The position numbers and the translations under genes were made by a program. The notes beneath the pieces are model-generated. The model worked only from the letters and a program-made list of their open reading frames with translations, made no database searches and had not been told where the DNA came from. Of a stretch of DNA of 64,000 nucleotides, positions 1 through 13,962 are shown piece by piece. This DNA is from Mesaphorura yosii (taxonomy: Eukaryota > Arthropoda > Collembola > Poduromorpha > Tullbergiidae). Each line of letters opens with the position of its first letter. The stretch's first letter is position 1. The stretch lies in assembly GCA_009869945.1 (NCBI GenBank), contig WIXG01000310.1:1-64000 (forward strand), given 5' to 3'.

Positions 1-2695
1 ACTTCGAATCCCATCAAGAAAGAATCCGACATTTCTGGATCAAACTCACCTTAGCCAGCTTGGCTTCCGAGAGGCTGCGGTCTTCCAGCCTGCATGGCGT
101 GGCTCCTGCTGTCGTTGATGAGTTTTATCGGTTACAATAACTAAAAGACCAAACCGACCTTAATTTGTTTTGATTCTGAGTTCTCCAACCCAAGGCGCTG
201 GCGGATTTCTGAGAATTCCTGCTGTTGTCATCAGTGTCATTAGAAAACTTTGGTTCGGGATTCGGTCTTCGTGTATTTCTGTGATCTTAATCCTGTTGAA
301 AAGCTTACGAGATTGGAACGTGCGTAGCGAACATGAAAATGGATTAAGATTGATTAAGATTAACGTCATCATTATCCGGATGCGTCGTTCAACTTTTCCT
401 CGGCAGTAGCCACAAGAACCAGTGAACTATTCAATACATGTACAATTCGTTGTCAGAAGAATTAGACTATTCCCAGATTCTTTAAAAAGATGCAAGATTT
501 AATTTATTTATAATTACGTGATGCGACTGTCGTTGCGAGATTTTGCTTTTTGGTTGAATGCTTTCTGGACGCTGGACTGCTGGAGTCTTAAATTCCTGAG
601 TCTTGTTGCAGCGAAGCTTAACCTCAACTGCCGTTAACCGTTTCAAAGGTTCGAATTCTCATGCGTAGTGATTTTTTAATTTTTCAAGCAGTAAAAGGCT
701 ACTGGAGCAGTTTATTTAATTTTTAACAGTTGTCCACCACGTCGGTAGTACTATCCATTCCATTGACGCAAATTGAAACCGCAAAACACTTGTCCAACAC
801 ATTTCTAATAACAATTAGTGATCCTGGAATAAAAATCGTCTCCAGGCGCAAGACCAGCGAAAGCGACAAACCTGCAAGCAAGCGGGGCAATTGTTCACCA
901 GTTTTCCAATTACTGAGTACAATTCCACCCCTGCAGACTGTCCAGACTCCAATCCAGTGCAGGCGCCCAAACTCAAGAACAACGACAACAACAGGAAAAC
1001 ACAAGTAACAAGTGTTTATGATCAACAACAGCAGCAGCAGCAACCAATTTTCAATTTGTTCTGGTTAGCCGTTAACCGGAGGACAATGGCAATGGCCTGG
1101 TCAACTCCAGGCCCTGCAGATGATGTTGTCACTGTAAAATTTGATTTACTCGAACAATGCTCCAGAATTCCTATCATTTTTAATTATTTCGAAACCGCTT
1201 GAGTGCTTGGCCGCCGCGGCGTACGGCGTCTTTGGAATTTTTCCTGGAAACTGCTTTCTGGCAGGCGCGGAATGCTGACGTGGCTTTTTATACTGGAACG
1301 TCCAAATTTTATTGAAATATGCGCCCATGCATGGTAAATCAAAGCACACTGCTCTCGGCCCCCCTTCGCACGTCTAAGCAGCAGCAAAAGTGAAGTGATT
1401 GGCGAAATATTTGCGACAATTTGTGAATTCACACTCGATTTGTGTCTCGTCACGCGGAAATGGCGTGCTTTTCTCTAAACCCTTCGAAATATTTGCTCGC
1501 AGCTAAAAAATCTGCACTATGTCTAGAAATATGTGGGCAATCTTTCTTCTTTCTTCATTAGTGGGGCTGAAAGAAAGTCAAACTGTCACATAAGTCATTT
1601 TGCAATTGGGAAATGGCAATTCGCACGCCGCGCTTGGAAATCGCGCTGCTAAACCAAAGATATTGCATCTTTAATGAAACCATTTGTCATTTGTCAATGT
1701 CTGGACCTTTTCGTAAGCGAAAAAGCTCTTACTCGCCTTTGTTTTTAGTATTCTGATCGCATTTGAGAGCCTATCCCAACATTTCGCAACTCGCATGCAT
1801 TTCCTTTGAGTTTGGTAGCCGAACAAAGCCATAAATCCAAACCAAAGAGAAAGTCCTTTCAATAATGAATGGAAAAGCCGCCCGATTTGGGTTTACGGTG
1901 CGCATTGACCACAAGGCAGGCAGGCAACAGACTCCGAATTCGATTGAAGTGGTTTCCTGGTTTCTGATATTTGAGATCCGCTATTTGCTATTTGCTTTCA
2001 TCGCCCATCGCATCTGTCAGCACGACTCAACTCAAATGCACATAAGCGAATGCGTTAGAATCAAACCCGGCAAGGAACGCTCCTGGAAACTGGAAAGGAA
2101 ATTGAACTCTGGTCTGCAATCGCAATCTGCGGCCGGGTCGCATTCCACGAATCCAGGCTGTTGTTTTTGCTCCCACGCTACGAGCTTATTAGTTATTAGC
2201 ACATCTGTCCGTGTACTTGTGTTTATTAGTTTTCATCTGAAGGACCCATGATTCATGAATATGCACACAACTTACAAATAGTTGTAGTATGTACTCGCTG
2301 GAATATGACGACTTACGAGTAACGAATAAAGTTCAGTTTAATATTATTCGAATAAAATCATCGACAAACAGTCAACAGCATAATTATTACTGTACAATGT
2401 TTCTGCAATAAGATATAGTCTTAAATTAAATACTATACTACTATTAAGCTTCTCTTCACCGACTGAATAAGTCAAGTAGCATTATTACAATATACAATTA
2501 ATAATTCGACTCGACTGACTCGAGATGCCCTCGATATTTCTATAAAACCACAAGCACTCATAAAGCTTCAGGAATTCTACGAGTAGAATATTAAAGTATA
2601 CATTAAAGAGTAGTACGTAATAATATGATATTCTGCTTCTGCTTCTGTTAATGAAATATTTGGAATTCGATTCGATTTAGATTAATGAATTACGA
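1..2695. other. Non-coding flank and likely receptor 3' region
   Basis: No reading frame here looks like a conserved protein. The stretch holds a short CAA/CAG run near 1023-1047. A TTTATT at 2222-2227 is a possible minus-strand AATAAA signal about 470 bp past the receptor stop, so part of this region may be receptor 3' UTR. Nothing else was recognised. Confidence 0.5.
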
Positions 2696-5600
2696 TTACA
2701 CAATAGTTGGGAATTCATTCTGATGGTTGTGGTTGTTGTGGGGGTTCGTCACACTCGCTCGCGGAACGCTAGCACCCACGCCAACTCCGTTGGACTTGCA
2801 GCCAAGGGTCGAGTGCACGGAGCAGTTGCGTCGTGCGCCTGCGTTGAACACAGCCTTGGGTTGAAAATGGAATAGCCGGCTAAATTGGACCCTGAACTGC
2901 TTGCTCATGAAGCAGTAAAGAATGAAATTGATGGCAGAGTTGATGAGCGCCAGAATGTCCCACACTTCGGCCCAGGTGTTGTAGCATTTCTTGAAAAACT
3001 GCTCGCCATACACGCCCGAGAGGAATGCCATGATCCCCTGCGGGAATTCGGTGAGGAGAAAGAGGCACAGCACGGCGATCAGAAGCTTGCTTGTGCGATC
3101 CGAACGCTTCCCGGATTTTTTCGACGACGGCCCAAAACTGTGGCGAAGCCTTGGCGGCAGGTGTCCTTGTCCGTGGCTGACGACACTGGCGTGCGGTGGC
3201 GAAGGTGAGTCCTCCATGCCATTGTTGAATGCCGTCGTTCCAAGCGTCGTGGTCGAGGATGACCGACGACGGGGCTCCGGTACGACATGCGGCGACTGCC
3301 GCGTTGTTCTGTCTTTGAGGCTTGGGAAGAAACGGCGGATGCTACTCGCCAGGGAGGTCGATGGGTGGCCGTGACGTTCGTCCTCGAACGAGATTCTCCT
3401 TCCTTTCGAATTAGAAGTCGCTGACGGGAACATGTGAGCCTCAGCAGAAGGACTTCCGATGCTAAAATTGGATCCACGTCGGCCCAGGCTACCGTTACCA
3501 TTGCAGTTCATATGCCCGTGCCTTTGCATGTGGATTTGCTCGCGGTCGTTGTCATGGTCGACGGGCAGAGCCGTCAGCGTCGTGTAGCTTGTTCGGGCGT
3601 ACGATGGATTGGTGACCATTCTGACAGAACCACCGGCGCCGCGGCCGCCGTGCTGTGGCGACATAAGAGAAACAGGCGTATAAATTACCGACGGTTGCTG
3701 GGCTGCTGTTGCTTCTGCTTCGCCGTCGCCGTCTGCTCGTCGATCTTGATTTATTTCGTTTCTGCTGCTGCTGCTGGTGTTTACCGATTTGTCATCATCA
3801 ATAACGTTAACGTGCTCACCGACGCCGACGACGCTGCAGCCGTTTGGCGTAGTGGATTCCTCGTCTTTCTCTTCAATCAAGCTGTTTCCGAGCGATGTTC
3901 GCAGAAGGAGCAGTTGCTGCTGCTGCTGGGAGTATCGGCGAATGTGGCTGTGACCAATGCCAATGGCTCCATTGACATTAGCTCCGTTCACTGAGCAAAC
4001 GCTGCTTCGGCGATCGTGATCCACTTCGCCTCCTGCCTGGCTGCAGCTTCCAGCGACGGTAGCCAGCGGTAATCCACCACAGGCGCCTGCAGGAGAGCCC
4101 CGTTGCAGCATTTTGTGTCGGCGGTTCGCCTTGTAGAGAGTCTGGAAATAAAATAACTAAAATAAAGCAGCGGAAACAATTACAGTTTGATTGCACCACA
4201 AACCGTCTGTGTCTGCCTGAAAGGCTCAAAGCCCAAAGCCAGATTTGAACAAATGGATTTTAAGTATCTTGACCTGATTTCCAATTTCGAAACCGTTGAA
4301 ACGCCAATAAAACTCCCATCAAAACCAAAGAGCGAGCGTACTCACTTGAAAGATTCTGTGGGATTTTGATTTTTGATGGAGTTTGATTCTCTTGCAGCAG
4401 TGGTTTATATTGAATTTAGCATTTTATGGCTGTCGAACTGCCATTAAACTGGCAGTTAGTAGAAGAAAAGGAGCCGAGCGAACACAAGGAATAATTTAAT
4501 GCCCTCATTTAATTCAATCTACAATCTTCATTCCTATGGCCATTCGGGGCAATAAACCGTAAAATGAAAACGTAAACGAAAGCAGTGATCATCAGGAAAG
4601 AAAACTTCCTCCGCCCGAAAAGCCGTTGTTATTTTTCTTCTATCGCTTCTTTATACATAAAAGTATTTAGTTTGCTTCTAGCAGCTTGGGAAGAGTTAAT
4701 ATTCTCAGTTTGTAATTTTTCCTTCTGTGCTGCGCCCTAAAATTATCAAAATATTTGCATAAAGTGCGATCTCGTTTATGCGCCTGCAAGAATGACTGGA
4801 AACCTGCCGCCACCGCCGTGCGGGCACGACTTGCGAATTTTTTGCATAAGTTATGCAAATTAAGCCGCCAACTGCCGACACGGGACGCATTGACTTGACC
4901 TGACCCACTTGGATCCTTAATTCATTTGCTCCTTAATGAAATTTTTGTTGCCCTCGGTCATTGCTCGTGCTCATTAGCTGCTTTTCGCGATTCGCGAAAT
5001 CCAGTTTGCCAGTTTCTTTGATGTCACTCGGAAACGTGCAGGCTTGTCAAGCTCCCGACGCTGACGCTAGGACTAATTTGAGACTGCGTCTCCAGCTGGC
5101 GATGATTGCTGACAGAAAGCAAGATGGAATGAAAGGAATGTATGAACAACTAATTAAAATGGTTGCTCAGACCTTTACACCACGAAAAGACACGCTTGGC
5201 CGTGGGGCAGTCCCGCGCACGCCAAGCATGCCAAACACGCCAAATTAATTAAATTCGGCCATTAGATCGTAAAATATATGTACGCATTTTGACCTGTCCT
5301 GTGATAAAATCTGTGTTACATTCCGAGAAATTCCCACTCGCCACGACACGCTGTGGTTTGTTGTTTGTAGCATTGGAACTTGTAACGTGCACGCCTTGCC
5401 CACAGTCAAAGTACATGGGTGACTGCCAAGGTTTATGGATTGACTAATTTGTCAACGGATCGGACTGGCTGACACGTGGACACGCAAAATAATAAATTCG
5501 CGACGACTAAGACGCAGATTCCGAGACCATGAACTTGCACCTGACTTGCCTGTTCTCCATTTTCTAATTTCGCATCTTGCATATTGCAAAATTGCAATTC

Positions 5601-7469
5601 GCATTTCTCATATTCCGTGCTCGCCTTCATCAAAAAGAAAACTCAGAAACCGAAAATAACGAAATACGGAAATCCGAAGTCGAAACTTGCCGTGCGAATT
5701 TGCCACATGAAAGAGTTTTACGGCGTACACGAAAATTTGCAGAATGGAAATCTCAATTTGCAATTTCTCATCTTTTCCACGTGGATTGGATCTGATTGGT
5801 GACTGAAGATTGAACTGTGCACTGAAGGATTTACTTTTGGGCAAGCAGCAAGCAAAATTCCAAAACCAAAATCCATCATTCAAAAATAGGGAAGGATGAA
5901 TTGAGTGATGTGGGAAGCAGAGAAAGTAGAAATGAGTGCGACCTCGGCTTTTGAGCTTTCCGCTTTCACCTTTCGCATCTGCTCTGCATCTTTGGCTTTA
6001 TCTTTCGTGCTTATCTTTGTGATGCGACAGGTGTGCGGATGACATTCAGAGAGCCTTTCATCGCCATCGGCCTCATCATCGTTCATTGCTCCAAATGCAT
6101 TCGCTGATAAAGTTTATTTTTATGACCCGGCACGGGGCTATTTTTAAAAACTCTGCCTCTTTTACTTTCTTCTTTGTGAATGGCAAGTTGAATATTGAAT
6201 CTCTTCAGTGATTTTCAGTGGTTTTTCACTTTTTGCACGTGCCAAATGCATGAATTCATTCAAAACTATCATAAATCCTTTCCTGAAGTGTTCTTAACCG
6301 CAGGTGGCACGAATAAATTCGGATGAGATCATCCAAGACCCATGAAACAAAATGCATTGCTCTATTTTTAGATCTTTTAGACCCGGAGTACGAAAAAATA
6401 GAAGGATTAAAGGTCAACTTACGTTGATGAGCCAGCACATGAAGAAAGTGAGCACGAAACACGGAATGAGTTTGACAAACACGGAGTAAAACCAGAAATT
6501 GATGCTGTGTAGGAGTTCATTGTTGGCTTTGGCCATCTGGCTGAGTCCCACCGTGTACCAATCTTGCTTCACGTACGCGTTGCTGGAGCAATCCATCGGG
6601 AGCTTGGCAATGCTGCTAGCCCGCATGCAGAGCCACGCGATGCTCGACTCCATGCTGAGGTCGAGCTCCTTCGTCTTCAGGAAGCTCGTCAGTGGTGGCT
6701 GAATGAGGAGCACTTCGCGGTGGTAGATGGAGAAGGTGAGGTAGTTTGGGATGCAGATCAGCACGGGACAGACGTAGGCGATGAAGATGTAGAAATTGCA
6801 GTGTGACATCGTCAAGCAGCCGCCTGCTTGCACGCCGCCACCACCACCACCACACCGCTGCTTCAGCGCGACGTACCGCCAGATGCTCATCGTGATGGTC
6901 AGCTGAATGTTGATTGTGTGGACGATCTGCGTAAAGTGTGAATGGAAGAGGACAAACACCGCCCAGGCGTGGGAGTACTGTTCTTGCTCGGGTAGCTCGA
7001 AGATGTACATGTGGAGGGTGAAGGGAATGTACTCGATCATCACGAGCATGTCGGCCACGGCGAGGGCGGTCAGCATCCGATTGATGGGGCTTCGCATCTC
7101 CTTCTGGGTCAGGACCATGACGATCATGATGTTCATGAGGATCCCCGCGATGCAGACAAGGAGCGAAATGTAGCCGTGCACGGAGCGGTACGTCTGGCCC
7201 ACTTCGTACATGGAGTCCATGCATTGCGACGAGACTTGACCCTGGAGGCCGCCGGAGTCGTCCACGCCGAAGCCGAGGAGCGCGAGCATGTCGTCGCTGA
7301 GGTCCATACTGTTCATGAAACGTTGCTCTTGCTCCAAAAGCGTACCGCTGCCGCCGTCTGAGTCCGTGCCATTTCGACCGAGGCTGGCCATAATTTGCAC
7401 CGGATCCGGATTCAGTTCGTTGGCGAATCTGCCAAGGTCATCAGCACTTCCTGTCGTGCTTGTATCCAT
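2696..7469 (-). CDS. Peptide GPCR, myosuppressin/DMSR/sex-peptide-receptor type
   Basis: Rhodopsin-class receptor for an insect-type neuropeptide at the plasma membrane, coupling through G proteins. Two coding exons, 7469-6423 and 4141-2696, meet in phase 0 across a 2,281-bp GT-AG intron and give about 830 residues. Residues 1-95 are an extracellular tail. TM1 starts near 98. The TM3 end carries WRY (197-199) in place of DRY, and TM7 has NSAIN (750-754) in place of NPxxY. Both variants, together with TEFPQG in TM6 (713-718), are typical of the myosuppressin/DMSR/SPR group. Two oddities stand out: a Gly run in the second intracellular loop (207-212), and a third intracellular loop of about 345 residues (350-696) rich in Ser, Asn and Gln, far longer than usual. 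Both exons show the family signature, so the gene looks intact. The ligand cannot be assigned from sequence; an FMRFamide-like or myosuppressin peptide is likely. Confidence 0.93.
4142..6422 (-). other. Intron of the peptide receptor
   Basis: GT-AG intron between the end of TM5 and the start of the third intracellular loop. The donor reads GTAAGT after the Asn codon, and the acceptor TTTCCAG precedes the Thr-Leu-Tyr-Lys codons. No additional exon or other gene was recognised inside. Confidence 0.8.
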
Positions 7470-9514
7470 TTTCTATGATGTAATGTTCACTTTCACTGGA
7501 GAACGACTTGGAGAAAGTTACTTGTTCTTTGATAAAGTTAACGTTTCCCGTTTGCCCGCCGCGCCGAGTTTTACAAAGAAAAGTTGGCTCGGCTCGACTC
7601 GCTCAAAAGCACGCGCACGATTCGAACTCTTGAAGCATGAAACTTCATATTTTTCATTCACTTCGTGCGCTGCTGAACGACTACTTTCGCTTTTACTTGT
7701 CCGCTTTTCTTTTCTGGAACGGGCGGGCGCTTCTTACTTCCTGGAACGCGAAATGGCAAAAGGAAGATGAGACAAGTACAAAGCGCAAACTGCACCAAGT
7801 TTGCTGCCAGTTTACAAAGAAAGTCTCGAAATAAAGTTGTTTCGTTGTTTGTACTTTGCTTGCCCTGTACACAAGACAGATGCGAGGCGGCGCGGCCAAT
7901 GGCCCGACGTGGCCTGACAAATGACTCACAATCGCTTTCACTATCACTAAACTTTTAATAAAAGGCACGGCACAACAGCGCAATAATACTAAGAATCTTG
8001 CACCAAACGCAAACGCCAAATGTTTACATTCACATTTGTCTTCCGCGAGCACTGACTGGACGACTTTATTAAACGACGACTAACGAGTGAGCGCCCGTCC
8101 TTTTTAATTTGGAAAATTAAAACATGTGCCTGCCTGCCTCCGCCTACAAAATGCTGAATGGCCTTTGACGATTTTCAGAATGGGTCAACCTTAAAACTTA
8201 TGGCAATGACAATTGTCATGCATGACCATTTGAATGTCCATATCGCGTTGGATCTTCTTAATGGCCGACACCGAGTTTCTTAATTAAGAAGTTCCCGGCA
8301 CATTCTCGTCGCTCGTCATTTTTTTAAATTTTGGTTAGTCAAATGTACGACGTGGCTTGGCGTGGCTCAACTTTTTATTTGTTGATGCGGATGCGGAGCG
8401 GATGAAGAAGATGAAGTTTTTGCTAATGACTCATTGCGCCAAGCTGAAGCCAAAGAAAAGACATTAGCAGAAAGGACCACTGCACTGCGAAGTTTGGGAT
8501 ATTCCTCGTAGTTTACGAGTTCGAGTTCGCGTTCGCAGTGCGACGAGATGCGAAAAAGATGTTGTGAATTAATCTTCCTCGCGCTACACGGAGCGGAGCG
8601 GAACGGAGCATCAGCTTCGGCTTAGCAGCAGAGTTCTTAGACTTCTTTCTTTCTTGGAATTGGTGATGGCTTGTTTAGGTCAATGCGGTAATTGTTGAGC
8701 CGGACAATGCACAAAAAGTCAAGAGTGGTCATAAGCGCCTGCTATTACATTTCTGCTTCTGAATCACAGATCACAAAGACGAGACGCGACACGAAAAGTG
8801 CTTTCGAAAATAAATCACGAATCACAATCACGGCTTTTCTGCAAAAAGCGAATGCAGAGTGGCGAAAGGGAATTATCTCTTTGGTCTTTACTCTTCACGT
8901 TCACATTCACGTGTGATTAATCCTCGGAGCTCGATTTCATTCAAGCAACTGCTTCCTTCCGCCGCTTCTCTATCGCTGTAGCTGGCCGCGTGGTGTGGCG
9001 TGACAAATACACGCGTGCAGGACAGAAAATCTGAAAGAAGACAAGCAAAAGAATAAGTATGAAGTAGGCTCGAGGTTCAAGATTTGGGAGATTAGAAGAA
9101 TCGTATGAGATCGATAAGCGAAAGCAAAATCAGAAGCGTGGGTGAATTTACTCATGTGGACATGCAGGCAGCATGCGGGCATTGAAGCAGGTGAACGCAG
9201 CAGCAACAGCAATTTTATTTACTGACTCGAATTAGCCACCTGCCATCTGCCACCTGGTCCCAATTACCTGCTGCTTCTGCTTCTGAAATTGATTAATCCA
9301 CATCGATGCCGTAATCTTAATCGTAATTCTTTGGTTCGGCTGTTTGATGAACCGCGAAACGCGAATGGCGAAACGCGAAAATTTTTATTTGGAATTTTCT
9401 GCTTTCTGCTTAAAACAATGCAATGGAATGGAAAATTTCAGTGACGATACCACAGAATTTCAGGATTTTTGGACCCGACTGCCTAGCCTCTAATTGATTA
9501 TCCTTCATTCATTC

Positions 9515-9530
9515 GACTGACTGACTGACT
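9515..9530. repeat. GACT tandem repeat
   Basis: Four perfect tandem copies of the tetramer GACT. An ordinary short microsatellite in non-coding DNA. Confidence 0.9.
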
Positions 9531-12500
9531 CGTTTTCTTCCTTATTAGCTTTACTAATGACGCCTCTCATCTGTCAAAGAAACTACGCAAGAAACTTGGA
9601 TTGGATTTGGATGTGTTTTCGAGTCGCTTCTTTACTTTCTCCAGCAAGGCAAAGTTTCAGCATGCAAATCAAGATAAGTTGGTCGGCATTCGCGTTTCTG
9701 TTTTTCGTGTAATTCTGAGTTTCCGGAGCCTGCCAGCACCGAGTCAGTCGGAAATAATGTCAGGTCGGTCGTGGCTTGAAAACGAAATGTGGACATAGAA
9801 ATTATTAATGGAGAGCATGTAACAAAAACCGCGCTGACGCTGAAAGCAAGCTTTCGGCTTTCGGCAGAGCTTTCACGGTAATTAGCAGAAAGAAACCAGT
9901 GAAAACGGAAAACGTGCCACCGTCGACGTGGCCCAATTTCTTGCTTGAGTTTCGAAAGTAGCAATGCGGGTTGTGCAAGGGAATGGTCGATGATGACCCA
10001 ATTTGCGTGGTAATTAGCAATTAGTGCCAGGATAAGAAATTATGGCAATAGCACACGCGCAGTTAACGAACATGTTACATTTGCACTTCACTTTTCATGG
10101 TTGAAGTGCCTCGTGGCGCGTGGCACCGCACATGGAAATAATTACAGGCTACAAGATTACAAGAACCCATTTGCATTTTGCAAACACGCATTACACAAGC
10201 CGACAAGCGCCGTGGAGTGCTGCCACCGGAATAAAAATCTCACGCGTCGTGAATTTCAATTAAAATTGCACGCATTCGTAGCGGCAGTTAATCGGATCAC
10301 TTCATATTTGAGATTTGCCACTCCAATTTGCGAAATTTGTGAACTCGCAATAACTCAAATTCGAAATTCTTGTTGCCGCCACGCACTCACCAGAGTTCAA
10401 TCGACTTTCACCTCAGACTTTCACCTTTCACAAAACTCGCTGAGACAAAACGAAGGACAAGAATGGACGTTTCCATTAAGCAAATCAACTCTGCATTGTT
10501 CTCAGCTTCCTTCCACAGAAATATTACGCAGAATTTACGTACTATTCTTCTTGCATGATTCACAAAACGAAGGCGAAGGCGTGGGAGGAACAAGAGAAAG
10601 CGTCGCATCGTGTCGAAGGCGTCATTAAAACGTAATGCAAAGTTTTCAAATTAATTGCGTGTGGCAACCGCAACCGCAAAGCCAATCAGTTAAATGGGAT
10701 GCGGATAAAAAAGGTCAGCCCGGACAGGCCGAGACTCGAGAAAAGTTTGTGCTTGTTCATTTGAATGAAAGACAAAAGCAGCGTTTATTCTATGGGATTT
10801 GCCCCGACCTATGTTTTTGGGCTTCCAACGAATCTTGTAATTCATTCCATTAGTGATTAGTGCTTAAGGTAAGAGAAAGCCTGGCTACTTTCAATGATGG
10901 GGTTTTCCTGTGGGCTGTACTGTGCCCTGTCACAGCCTCGGAGCCTCCTCGCTAATTCATTACCGAAATTGCATTTCGTAATCTGTTCCGTGTTTGCAGA
11001 ATTTTCGTTCAAGGATCCGCGCCGCTATTCTACGCACCGTAAAGGATTAGCTCTTAAGGAATTACATAAGCAGGAAAGAGCGGAGGAGTGTTTGTTTATC
11101 CAGCAATGAAGATACAAAATACAAAATCGAGCTGGAGGCGGACAAACTGGAAGCTCCAGCGAAAATGGCAGATGTCAAAACATTCAGCGTTTGGCTGCGC
11201 AGGTAAAAAGGATGAGAAAGTCTCAAAGACGTTAATTACTCGAGGCAGTGACTGGAAACTGAACTGGACTGGAAATTAACAAAAACACAGCGGCCAGTCG
11301 ACCGCCGATCGCGTCGCGGTTCCTGGAAATGAGAAGATTCAAGCTGGGCCTTGGAACCTGGTCAACAAGTCTCACATCAGTCACAATCGTATTAACGCAT
11401 ACGCTCGTGAATCTAAATCAAGTGATCAAGGCCTTATGCTAATGTGCCGAATGTGCAAACTTGCTAATGTCATATTCTTGCCACTCGTGTTACGCGACGC
11501 AGATTTCTTTGAAGAGACGCGTCTTGGGAATTTAGCAAAGGGTGAATGCAAGCGTGTCGCGTGTAAATTTCAAGCTGACGGCTCACATAGCAAGTCAGAG
11601 TCAGGTCAAGTCGAGCAATGAGCAGCCATGCAGACGCAGAATATTTGAAAAATGGCTTGCCTTTTCTCGGAAGATGAAGACAGAAGACTGAAGACGCTCA
11701 TAAACGACACTGTCAAGCACCACGGAAATCTTTCGCACACTACCCACACTTTGAACGGGTCGGTTGCGGTTCGCGCTCGGAAGTTCCAAAGGACATCAAA
11801 ACACGACATAGACGACAAATACAGGACAAAGATGATGAATTCCAAGTAGAAGCAGCAGCAAGCCACGATAAAACACACGGGGAGTTGGGTGAGTGGCTCA
11901 CACGAGCGTAAATGTAAATGTAAATTTATTCACTGCGTCTCAAAGATTCATCGTTCTGGGTTCTGCGAAGATGAGACGCGTAGCGTGTCAACAAAACTCC
12001 AGCGCGTCTTGTGTTTACGCACAGAATTCACACTTGAAAAGCCTGACGACTCTGGCTCTGATTTGACCAAGTCAGAGACTTGTCACTTGTCTACTTTGAG
12101 ACTGAATTACTGCTGCAAGATAATTCAGCCATTAAATAGTCGCGTCAGTCGACGGGTGTCAGCAAATAAGTAGCAAATTCACACGATACACGATTCTGAG
12201 AATGAGAAATGCTCTCACACACCAAGCTGTCGAGTGAATGAGAAACCTGAGAAGGCAAAGTTCGGCTACACTACACGCGAGACGCGAGACACGACGACCC
12301 AGGGCTGTAGGTCATGATTCTAAGTAAGATCGGCGAGGCGTTGCTAGAAATACAACACGGCACTACAACCACAAAGCTGGAGCAGTACAAAATCTATACT
12401 GTTTGATATTCCAGCGAAAGGGGCAAGGCTGGGCAATGGAAAGCAGGCAAGAAATAAATACAGGCTCTAGCCAGCTCCCTCGTAATTATGATTGTGTATT

Positions 12501-12610
12501 CTTCTCTTATTTGTGAACTGCGAACGTCTCCATTCGCCATTCACTATTCGCAGAATTATAAGCCCCCATGATCGAAATGATGATGAGATGCATGACTCAA
12601 GAACCTGGCC

Positions 12611-12690
12611 AGGCTTGGCTTGGCGTTGGGATTTGGAATCTTCCTCTGCAACTCGTTTGAGATGGCTTTGGCTTGGCTTGGCTTGACTTG
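12611..12690. repeat. GGCTT short-repeat patch
   Basis: Two runs of near-tandem GGCTT units, at 12613-12624 and 12664-12690, the second decaying into GACTT. Similar patches occur at 48796-48815, 50134-50160 and 52074-52095, in either orientation. Confidence 0.7.
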
Positions 12691-13962
12691 ATTGATAAAC
12701 AACTGCTGGCTTGCTGTTTTATGATATCCACTTTATAGTGCAGGCAAAACATTGTAATTGTAATCTTGTTATTATTTATAGTTTGTCTTTTGTATTGCTA
12801 CAATACTACGATTTTGGATTCTGGACGGATGGATTATAAATTGAAATGGCGATGGCATTAAAAGACAAGAGGAAAAGTACGGCAAACTCCCAAACCCGTA
12901 CGTAGCTAGGTAAAGCCAAACACCAGCGAGAATGAATCACGAAGAGGAAAGACTGCAGGCTGCAGGCGACAGCAAAAGCAAAGGCAAAAGCAAGATTTTG
13001 TATTTCATAATTCACTTATGAGTTAATTCCACAACAATAATACAATTTCCTATTTCGCTATTCGCGGACGCAAAAACAAACCGAAGCCTAGAGCAGGAAT
13101 GGAATCGAGATAAGCTCGCGTTGTAGTTGTAGGCCGGATCTGCGATGAGGATGGCGACGCCACGTCAAACGCGAACGCCATGAATCATGTGAGATGTGAA
13201 CTTCAGTTTTAAGCTAAAGCTAAGCGATTACCTGTTAATCCTTCTCAGCAATTCTGCTTTGATGGAGCACGGAACAAATCAGTGACCATGTGACCGAATT
13301 ATTGCTTTGTTTTTCTTCGAGACACTTGATTCAAGGAATTAAGCCTAAGCCGGACTACGAGGATAATCATCCTCGGAGAGAACGAACCTTGGTACCGTTA
13401 TTTGACCTGGGTCATCAACAAACTCGGTGTCGGCATAAGCAGAATAAAAATAATTGCTTATGCATTATAAATAGGCCAAATTCAGCCTGTGCTGGGCATT
13501 CTTTTTTTCTTGGAATCATAATGAAAAGAATTTCCGTTTGTAGTTTTCCTTTGTAGTACTAGAATTTCTTTGCCGTTACCTGGAATTTTTATCCCGTTCG
13601 CATTCGAATTTTTATAAAGACATTGGCTCTGGAGAAAAGTGTGCGGAATGTTGCATTTGCCTGTAACAGGAAACTGTTTCTGTTTCCGACTGAGAAAGTT
13701 ATTATTACGAGTTCCTTTGTGGGCTGGGCGAAACGAACACGAAACCGAAAAATGCCACGTCACGCATGTGGCGGGCGGCCACTGCACGCAAATGCATCCG
13801 CTTCGGACTACAAAATGTGGAACGTAGGCTTAAGAATTACGTCCGGATCTCGGCGAAGAAAGTTCAAAGTTCAAAGTTCTTAGAAACTGTCACCAGCGAA
13901 TTTTAAAACTGAAATTGTAAGCCATGCAATGCACTGCCCGCATTGCCATTCTGGAACAATTC

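Noticed and set aside
630-662. GGTTCGAATTC string resembling a tRNA T-loop
   Set aside because: No matching acceptor stem, D-arm or anticodon arm could be laid out around it.
723-1043. 106-residue open frame rich in Leu/Val (minus)
   Set aside because: It comes from a CAA/CAG-rich stretch read in antisense; no family signature or splice context.
3434-3994. 186-residue frame antisense to the receptor exon
   Set aside because: It is a shadow of the low-complexity loop coding sequence on the other strand.
6616-7224. 202-residue His/Arg-rich frame within the receptor first exon
   Set aside because: Out-of-frame translation of the transmembrane coding sequence on the same strand.
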